Shown here one piece after another: positions 57,742-64,000 of a DNA stretch of 64,000 bases (position 1 is the first letter of the stretch; the number at the start of each line of letters is the position of its first letter). Source of the DNA: Chaetoderma sp. LZ-2023a (lineage: Eukaryota; Mollusca; Caudofoveata; Chaetodermatida; Chaetodermatidae). The stretch lies in NCBI GenBank assembly GCA_034401795.1, contig CM067369.1, positions 135,782,865 through 135,846,864 on the forward strand, in the 5' to 3' direction. Position numbers and translations under genes: made by a program. The notes under the pieces are model-generated. The model did no database searches and was not told where the DNA came from. It saw only the letters and a list, made by a program, of their open reading frames with translations.

Positions 57742-57990
57742 CACATCGGTGCGCCCGTTGGTCAATGGCACAGACTAAATATCCAAATGGTCAGCTGGCA
57801 CGTCGCTATCCAATTATATATCGGGCCTTGTGCCGTTGACCAACATGTACAATGATATCCAATTGGATATTGGGTCTGCGCCGTTGAGATCAACGGCTGT
57901 GCTGATATCTAATTGGATATTGGGTCAGCGCTGTTGACCCACGGTCTCGTTCTATTGACCCACGGCGCAAATTGGGTATTGGGTCGCTAT
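57742..57990 (+). repeat. degenerate tandem repeat, related to 55063
   Basis: About four or five diverged units containing CCAATTGGATATTGGGTC-like and GCGCCGTTGACCAACG-like words, beginning right after the PalA end. Confidence 0.6.
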
Positions 57991-58046
57991 ATCTACATGT
58001 CAGATCAGACTCAGTGTAGAAAGAACCGTGTACTATGTTGCAATGC

Positions 58047-58443
58047 AGCGAACCATTTCTATCTATGCCTGCCCAGTTCTCGTTAAGCTCCACCCACTTT
58101 TTACGCAGTTTGGAATCGATTTACATACACCGAACGTTGAATTCCCAGAACTACAATTTGGTAGTAATTTTACAGGTATGTTGTTGATTATTTTAAAACT
58201 AATTTAACTGGCGGCTGTTGCTGCCTATGGCAGCAACATTCACCAGTCAAATTCGTTTCAAAATACTCAACATAACGTAAATTGTAAATTTATCAAAGAC
58301 AGAATGCGTACGATATTGATGGCCTTTTCGATTTTCATAGCGTAGCTATATATACGTCAACGTGAGTGTGACGTCCCCCCTAACTTGCGACGTAATTTAT
58401 TATGACGTCAGATACTTGAGCAACAGGTGGGATTACGCCATTT
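58047..58443 (+). repeat. PalA-like copy (A'), near complete
   Basis: ACCATTTCTATCTATGCCTGC, TAAGCTCCACCCACTTTTTAC, GGAATCGATTTACATACACC. Hairpin TGTTGTTGATTATTTTAAAAC with tip GCTGCCTATGGCAGC and TTTCAAAATACTCAACAT. TTATTATGACGTCAGATACTT and GGGATTACGCCATTT end. Confidence 0.7.
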
Positions 58444-59024
58444 GTGTGGACTCTATGCTTCTGATCATCAAAGAGGTAATATTTGGTCTGTTTTCTGATT
58501 GAGAATGGCGTGCCATACGCCCTGTAATCAGTGAACTACACCGATTGCTCTCATGACACGCGGATGATTATTGCCACCCGGCATGCGCCTGTACATCCAG
58601 TCCTAATACGCTACCCTTAATATATACGGTAATGGCCGGTGTTATAACTAGCTAAATGTCTCCCAAAGTTAGGCCATAATTGAAAATCCTGCCTAGCAAT
58701 TTTCAGTAAAGTCCCACAAGTGCTATCAACGGCATTACTCCTGGTATATTTAATTAAATAGACTCGGCCTGCATATGATTTGGCAACAATGACAATTAGA
58801 ATCGATCAGCTCGGATGCCATTATCCCGGCCAGCACGCATTTCCAATATTGTTCCTAATGTAAAGTATATGTAATGGCAGCGCGCAGCTATGCCGCCGCT
58901 GAACTCGTCTATTGCTAATGGTATGGAACTGATAGTGTTGGCAGTTGTTGGACCATCTAGCAGGGTATAGCACCCACCTTTTATAAAAAAGGGAAGGGTA
59001 CACAATTCAGAAAGAGGACCGACT
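58444..59024. other. unrecognised spacer
   Basis: No gene or repeat recognised. Confidence 0.5.
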
Positions 59025-59620
59025 GAATGGACGAATCCGATCTGTCACTCAAGTATCTGATGTCATAGTCAATTACGTCATAATGTTAGCTGACGTCACA
59101 ATATAATGACGTAGGCCTTTATCTCCATTACGAAAATCGAAATTTCCTTCAAGAGTTCTCTGTCTTTGAATAATTTCCAATTTAACCCTTTATCCTCCAT
59201 ATCAGCCAAAACGGCTTCTGTAGTAGTCTTGAGAAATGTCCATTTGCAGACCAAGAGAAGACTATTTTTGAAAATTTACCACTGGATTAGCTGGCTCGAT
59301 AACAGAGCCAGTCATTCCAGTGGTACATTGAAAAAAATAGTCTTTTCTTGGTCTGCAAATGGACATTTTCTATGGGAAAATTGAAATTTTCTTGAACAAA
59401 TTCAAGGGTTAAAGGGTTAATAACCAGTCTGTTGAATATTTTTAATCTAATTTATCTGGGAGCTATTGGTGCCATCATCAGCAACAGCCTCCAGTCAAAT
59501 AAGTTTCAAAATATCCAGCAGCTTAACTGTTTATTTACCTTGACATATAGATTCATGGAATTCAGGGCTCAGTATATAAATTGATTCAAACTCGTGTACA
59601 AAAATGGGCGGAGCTTAATT
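59025..59620 (-). mobile_element. PalA copy split by a TTAA-family insertion
   Basis: Left part 59025-59181: AATGGACGAATCCGATCTGTC, TGTTAGCTGACGTCACAATA. Right part 59421-59620: TAACCAGTCTGTTGAATATTT, hairpin to CAAAATATCCAGCAGC, CAAAAATGGGCGGAGCTTAAT. Removing the insert restores TTTCCAATTTAATAACCAG, matching other PalA copies. Confidence 0.8.
59186..59416. mobile_element. TTAA-flanked palindromic element inside PalA
   Basis: TTAA at 59182-59185 and 59417-59420; ends CCCTTTATCCTCCATATCAG and AATTCAAGGGTTAAAGGG. Arms AATGTCCATTTGCAGACCAAG / TTGGTCTGCAAATGGACATTT; centre GGCTCGATAACAGAGCC. 231 bp. A clean case of TTAA-targeted insertion into a recognisable host repeat. Confidence 0.87.
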
Positions 59621-59690
59621 AGAAATGGCTCTCTTCCTTGCCACAAGACGGTGATTGGGATAACAGTATATACACCGTTGATACAGTTAA

Positions 59691-60037
59691 CCCCCACTTG
59701 TGTCAACAGCGCCCCATAGAGCGCAGAATACTACTTATATCAATTAATCGTTTTACTGGTCAACATTTTCCAAGTAATTTTAATTTTAGAAGACTATTTT
59801 TTATAAATTTACCACTGGAATTCTAGGCGGCTTGACCATCAGAATGGTAAAGTTAAAGCAAATTTAATTACCACTAGTTACCACGGTTACCGAGCCAGTC
59901 ATTCAAGTGGTAAATATTCAAAAATACTCTTCTTTTGGCCTGCAATTGGACATGCCTCAAGACCACTACGTAGCTGATTTTAATTGGTTTGAACTAGAAG
60001 GTTTGAAGTTTGAAAGGTTATGTTGACACAAGACGGG
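59691..60037 (+). mobile_element. TTAA-flanked palindromic element, long form
   Basis: TTAA at 59687-59690 and 60038-60041. Ends CCCCCACTTGTGTCAACAG and GTTGACACAAGACGGG. The left part matches, in reverse, the right part of 5272-5677. The central palindrome is disrupted (GGTAAAGTTAAAGCAAATTT lies between the halves). Confidence 0.75.
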
Positions 60038-60041
60038 TTAA

Positions 60042-60555
60042 GACAACTATTATTTATTCTTGATGTTAAATTTTCGCAACAAAGATCGGCTATATCAGGT
60101 AATAAAACACATATATCTTCTCAAGCCTTTCAAAAATAAATTATGTTTGTCTTTATGACAAACCCGTCTGTGAATCACCATAGGAACAGATGAAACCAGA
60201 TGAACACGGTCACGCCATTTTTCGTTATTTCCTTATAAGAAATACTCTCCAAATTACCCTCATTAATATGACTGATAAACAAATCGAGAAAAAGATGAAA
60301 CTAAACAGCCCAAGCTCAGCCGAATGAAAAATAACATTTACTGATTGCAACGCCATTTGTTTGATAGTACCGATTACTGAAGAAAAGGGTTTAACCAATC
60401 AGCCAATTACTTCCACGTATATTGTCAATCACAGCTATTCAGTTCTTCCATTCTTAGATTGTCACGACTTGATCATTCTTCTTGGTAAAATGAAGTATTT
60501 GTGCAGCATTCTCTCCATCCACTCAAACGACCGGATTCGCACTGTTGATGTTTAT
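60042..60555. other. unrecognised spacer
   Basis: No gene or repeat recognised. Confidence 0.5.
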
Positions 60556-60685
60556 CAGGCAGAGGCAGTATTCGAACCCACAACCTTTGGTTTACCGGGT
60601 GACCTAGTCTAACGAGGTCACCGCGTAAACTAAAGGTCGTGGATTCAAGGTCGTGGATTCGAATCCGGCCTCTAACTAATGCGCA
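60556..60685. repeat. head-to-head tRNA-like repeat
   Basis: Minus copy: GTTTACCGGGTGACCTAGTC region read in reverse leads to a GGGTTCGAATACTGCCTCTG B-box-like end at about 60561-60580. Plus copy ends GTGGATTCGAATCCGGCCTC at about 60653-60672, with GGTCGTGGATTC duplicated. Resembles inverted tRNA-derived SINE ends; no complete cloverleaf. Confidence 0.45.
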
Positions 60686-60779
60686 CCAAAAGAGCGAAAC
60701 CGGTCGCGGAGTGGGCGAGGCTCGTGGTTTGTGAATGCTTCATTAATCGATATTCCGTAATACCACAAAATTATCTATA

Positions 60780-60975
60780 TACTATAAGTCTTGTAAACAT
60801 TCCACTTGTCATCTGAGGAAGCACATTTATGTCTGAAACCTCGTTAAAATAAATACAGTGAGTTTAAATTTAAAGGTACCTTTTAAATTTTAGCGAACTA
60901 TATTTATTCTGACGAGCTTTCGGACATAGATGTGCTTCCTCAGATGTCAAGTGGAATATTTACAAGGCTTATTGT
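60780..60975. repeat. inverted pair of hammerhead-like repeats
   Basis: Two copies face each other with arms of about 90 bp. Plus: TTCCACTTGTCATCTGAGGA, GCACATTTATGTCTGAAACC. Minus (from the right): TTCCACTTGACATCTGAGGAA, GCACATCTATGTCCGAAAGC. CTGAGGA (60813-60819) and GAAA (60835-60838) bracket a possible stem II GCACAT/ATGTCC. The same motif lies at 6390-6462. Hammerhead assignment is inferred from the core pattern. Confidence 0.5.
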
Positions 60976-61665
60976 ATATATGTATTCCGCCTTTGAATAC
61001 GGGTATTACAGAGATCAAACTATCGAGACAGGTTTATGATTTGTACCTCAAAATAGTCTTATTTGTGCATTAGCCTGTGAGTAATAAAACCCCTGTATGT
61101 TGTATCTCGTATAGCCCTTAATAATTCCAATTAATAGTAGACCAAAGTATAACAAACGACTGACTGTTAATATGTCTTACACATCACTGACGGATTCGAA
61201 ATCAGACAGTTGAATTGACGTGGAATTGGAACCACACGACAAGAAAAGCGGCTTGAAATGCCACCACAAACAGAATACGGGTTTTTAAACACGAGAGATG
61301 TTAGTTGGCAGTAGCTATACAAATAGAGAAAGCCGAAACGAAACCTTGTGGGATAAACGTATACTCTATAGGATACTCTACAATCCTCTTAAGAACAGAC
61401 GTCTTTATTTAAATAAGAAGACCTGAACGACCCGTGCTGTTGACGCTTCTAACGCTGATCTCAAAAGTCAAATTTCATTTTACAATACATAATGGCAGAA
61501 CGTATGGTATTTATCTCGCTAACGATGTTACTAAGCCGCTTCCTATTTGAACACCTGCAAAAAAGGAACTATAGAACTGAACCGCCCTGGCGACAAGTCA
61601 GATGTACTCCAGCAGTAAGATAAGATTAGAATAGTTAACTATATGTAAATCATATATAAGGATTA
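60976..61665. other. unrecognised spacer
   Basis: No gene or repeat recognised. Confidence 0.5.
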
Positions 61666-62288
61666 GGGGGAGATCGGGGCTAGTTCGCCATAGGGGCAAC
61701 TCCGCCCATGTGCTCTCATACTAAGCCATTTCTATTTATAGCGTATTACGCAGTGTGTACGTATTTCCGGTGACACACTTGCCAGATAGGGTGGGCCGCA
61801 TCACCTTCTGTTTTGTCTACTGTGAATAATCGATGAAAGCTAATTTCAGGAAGAAGTATGTAATATTTTCATCACAGTACGTTTTGTGGCATAAGGAAGC
61901 ATGTAACGGTCAAAGGTAGAGGCGTTCAAACATTACTTGCCAGTTACAATTTATTTCCTTTATATAAAGTATTGAGAAGAATTAACCTTTCAGATTCTTT
62001 AAATATTGAAATCATTCTATGGACGAACTTGCCCCATGTGGTCTAACTTACCCCACGTGCTTGTCGAACTTGACCCCGGTAGCGGGGTATGTTCGTCCAC
62101 CCCAACCACGTCTTCTTCTTCTTCATTGATTTTCAAAAAAATATCCAAGATCTAAAGCTTGTTGTTTACTTGTTTAACCTTTGGGCCCTTTGCGGGCACT
62201 TTAAATACAAGTTTCCATCGATAAATTTATTAAGAAATATGCACTGCCTAAAATATGTGAAAATGGCCGAACTGGCCCGGGTCTCCCC
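61666..62288. mobile_element. TA-flanked nonautonomous DNA transposon
   Basis: 623 bp. Left end GGGGGAGATCGGGGCTAGTTC; right end, read as complement, GGGGAGACCCGGGCCAGTTC. TA at 61664-61665 and 62289-62290. Internally the ends' theme recurs as GAACTTGCCCCATGTGG, CTAACTTACCCCACGTG and GAACTTGACCCCGG (62022-62100). No transposase frame. TA duplication suggests a Tc1/mariner-type mover; inferred. Confidence 0.75.
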
Positions 62289-62513
62289 TACGCACGTTAC
62301 AAATCTCTTCTTTGGCATAAATATGGCATTAATTATTACCGGATCGTCTTAAATTAGCCGCATCTCTTTCATCTGTAGACATGCGTATACGTAATGCGCG
62401 ATACGTATATACAGCGCTGTCTACAATCCTGTACAGATGCTGATGCTGATAAGAGAATGTGATATTTATTCAGTACTTAGCTATACATACATATAGACAT
62501 GGTAATGTAATGA

Positions 62514-62871
62514 CAATAGAGGAATCAAGTCTGTCAGTAAAGTATATGACGTCATAATCAAATACGTCACAGCTAGGATGACGTCACAATTAGAGTAGGT
62601 CACGAATTCGTATCATAAGTCCTGTTGATAGTCCGTCACGTCTACGAATGTTGTCTTTACTACTTAATAACCATTCTCTTGAATATATTGAAATTAATTT
62701 GACTGGGCGTTATTAAAATTAATTTCAAAATATTTAACAGCTTACGTATATAGTTTTCTGGAAATTGAAATTCAGGGAGTTGACGGTTCGATAGATCCTA
62801 ACACGGACAAAGTGTAGGCGGAGCTTAGTTAGAGATGGGCTGGGCATCGCTAAAAGTGGAATTCATCCATT
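62514..62871 (-). mobile_element. PalA MITE, complete ends, hairpin shortened
   Basis: CAATAGAGGAATCAAGTCTGTC to AAAAGTGGAATTCATCCATT. ATATGACGTCATAATCAAATA and GGATGACGTCACAATTAG arm. The hairpin TCTTGAATATATTGAAATTA has lost its tip (GGGCGTTATTAAAATTAATTT). Confidence 0.82.
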
Positions 62872-62946
62872 TTGTCATGTTCTCCACGTGAATATAATAT
62901 CCTTTTATAGAGATCTATATTACGCATATAAAAGTATGTCATCAAA

Positions 62947-63408
62947 AATGGATGAATTCCACTTTTAACTGCTGCATAAATGTTACTTAGAATATCGGAA
63001 TCGAATTCTAAGTATGTCCGCCCAATGCTACCTAACAGATCCACTCAGTTCGTACACGAATTTGACTGGATTGTAACACTTTGACACCAAAATTCCCGGA
63101 ATCCTAGCTTCAAAATAGTTATATGAATATGCTGTTGAATATTTAGAACCTAATTTTACTGAGGGAATGTTGCTGTCTATGGCAGCAACAACTCTCAGTT
63201 ACATTAAGCTCCAAATATTCAAAAATAATATTTATGAAATACTAACTTCGCCAAAAGACATACAATTCAGACACATTGCCAACGGACCATTACTCCTTTC
63301 GTGACAGACCAGCCAGCGTCAATTTAATTGTGACATCAGCTAACTTTTGACGTGTGCATTTATGACGCCATATACTTGAATGGGAGATTGAAGCCGAAAC
63401 ATTCCATT
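62947..63408 (+). mobile_element. PalA-like copy (A'), facing its neighbour
   Basis: AATGGATGAATTCCACTTTTAAC to GCCGAAACATTCCATT. Hairpin TGCTGTTGAATATTTAGAACC with tip GCTGTCTATGGCAGC and GCTCCAAATATTCAAAAAT. Its left end is the exact inverted match of the right end of 62514-62871, about 75 bp away. Confidence 0.72.
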
Positions 63409-63600
63409 AATGACCTTAGCGAGCCGACGTTCAGACAAGCAATACGATACGATATGATTTTATTACACCCAGATCATTTGTACAATGATATATGGGGGCA
63501 TTAATTATGTGAATGTGGAGGAAGTATTATACAGATCATTATCAACGGTAAATATCATGCGGTTGCTGTACTTGTCATCGTCGTAAAAGTCGTCATCGCA

Positions 63601-63660
<60 letters not shown>

Positions 63661-64000
63661 AGTGCTTCCGCTGCTGTTGCCGTTGTTTTCGTTGGTCTTT
63701 ACATTCCTGAAGTATCGACCTGATACATTTTAAGAGTTTTCTTAGCAATCCTGGTTTCTTACGTGAAGCAACAAACGAAAAGTTATATGCATATAAGGGA
63801 TAATTTGTATGATTTACATACTGTTTGTTATATTATGCTATAAATTTATGAATAAATGTTGTCTAAACTACGAAATGTCACCCCACCAAATAATCATTAT
63901 GACCTTGTTTTGACCTATATGATTGTGCAAATGTAAAAATCGAAGTTGACACCCATCCACACCTTTTACGTCGTCCTATGAATGATTGATACGGCATTGC
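63409..64000. repeat. (GTT)n microsatellite and spacer
   Basis: About 19 uninterrupted TGT triplets at 63604-63661, then CCGCTGCTGTTGCCG. The remaining sequence to the window end shows nothing recognisable. Confidence 0.85.

Overview
This is a eukaryotic, almost certainly metazoan, genome window. Evidence: a Tc1-type transposon, remnants of non-LTR and Penelope-like retroelements, tRNA-derived repeat ends, abundant di-, tri- and tetranucleotide microsatellites, no operon-like coding, and AT-rich spacer. The repeat mix (Tc1/mariner, TTAA palindromes, hAT-like MITEs, Penelope-like elements) would suit a marine invertebrate, but the sequence does not identify the species. I see no rRNA, CRISPR, phage or bacterial features.

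Only one full-length open gene is convincing: an intact DD34E Tc1/mariner transposase (696-1721, minus) inside a 1.66-kb element with matching terminal inverted repeats and flanking TA. The only hint of a host gene is a possible first coding exon (43348-43420, minus) with a strong start context, a signal-peptide-like N-terminus and a consensus splice donor. Two decayed retroelement coding pieces are recognisable: a non-LTR reverse-transcriptase 3' end (17.0-17.6 kb) and a Penelope-like GIY-YIG region (56.5-57.0 kb).

The rest is dominated by short palindromic mobile elements, named here for convenience. PalA: about 360-410 bp when intact, a central 93-nt hairpin, one arm rich in TGACGTCA, the other carrying GCCCCGCCCATC and GATCGATC motifs; about 30 copies or fragments in both orientations. 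PalB: about 205 bp, its own terminal inverted repeats, and a 93-nt hairpin whose two ends match PalA's. TTAA family: 180-450 bp, palindromic, flanked by TTAA, ends starting CCCTTTAA-like. hAT-like family: TAGGC(A/T)TGCGCGATTA ends with 8-bp target duplications, two copies, each carrying a TTAA-family core. GGCC family: about 70-110 bp, GCAGGTTACTGG-like ends, five copies. There are also a 623-bp TA-flanked element, a 43-bp perfect-arm palindrome, and a nearly 350-bp palindrome with a TTAA element at its centre.

Layout: 0-2 kb Tc1 element; 2.8-10.8 kb dense PalA/PalB/TTAA; 11-15 kb mostly unrecognised with a decayed 14-15-bp repeat; 15-28 kb PalA/PalB plus retroelement and microsatellites; 28-36 kb palindromes and a nested hAT-like insertion; 36-46 kb microsatellites and the candidate exon; 47-50 kb PalB/PalA; 50.5-52.4 kb a 35-copy 55-bp minisatellite; 53-60 kb hAT-like copy, a 0.5-kb trinucleotide tract, Penelope-like remnant, PalA; 60-64 kb inverted tRNA-like and ribozyme-like repeats, the TA-flanked element and two PalA copies. 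Nested insertions give a partial relative chronology: hAT-like in PalA, TTAA family in PalA, retroelement in PalB.
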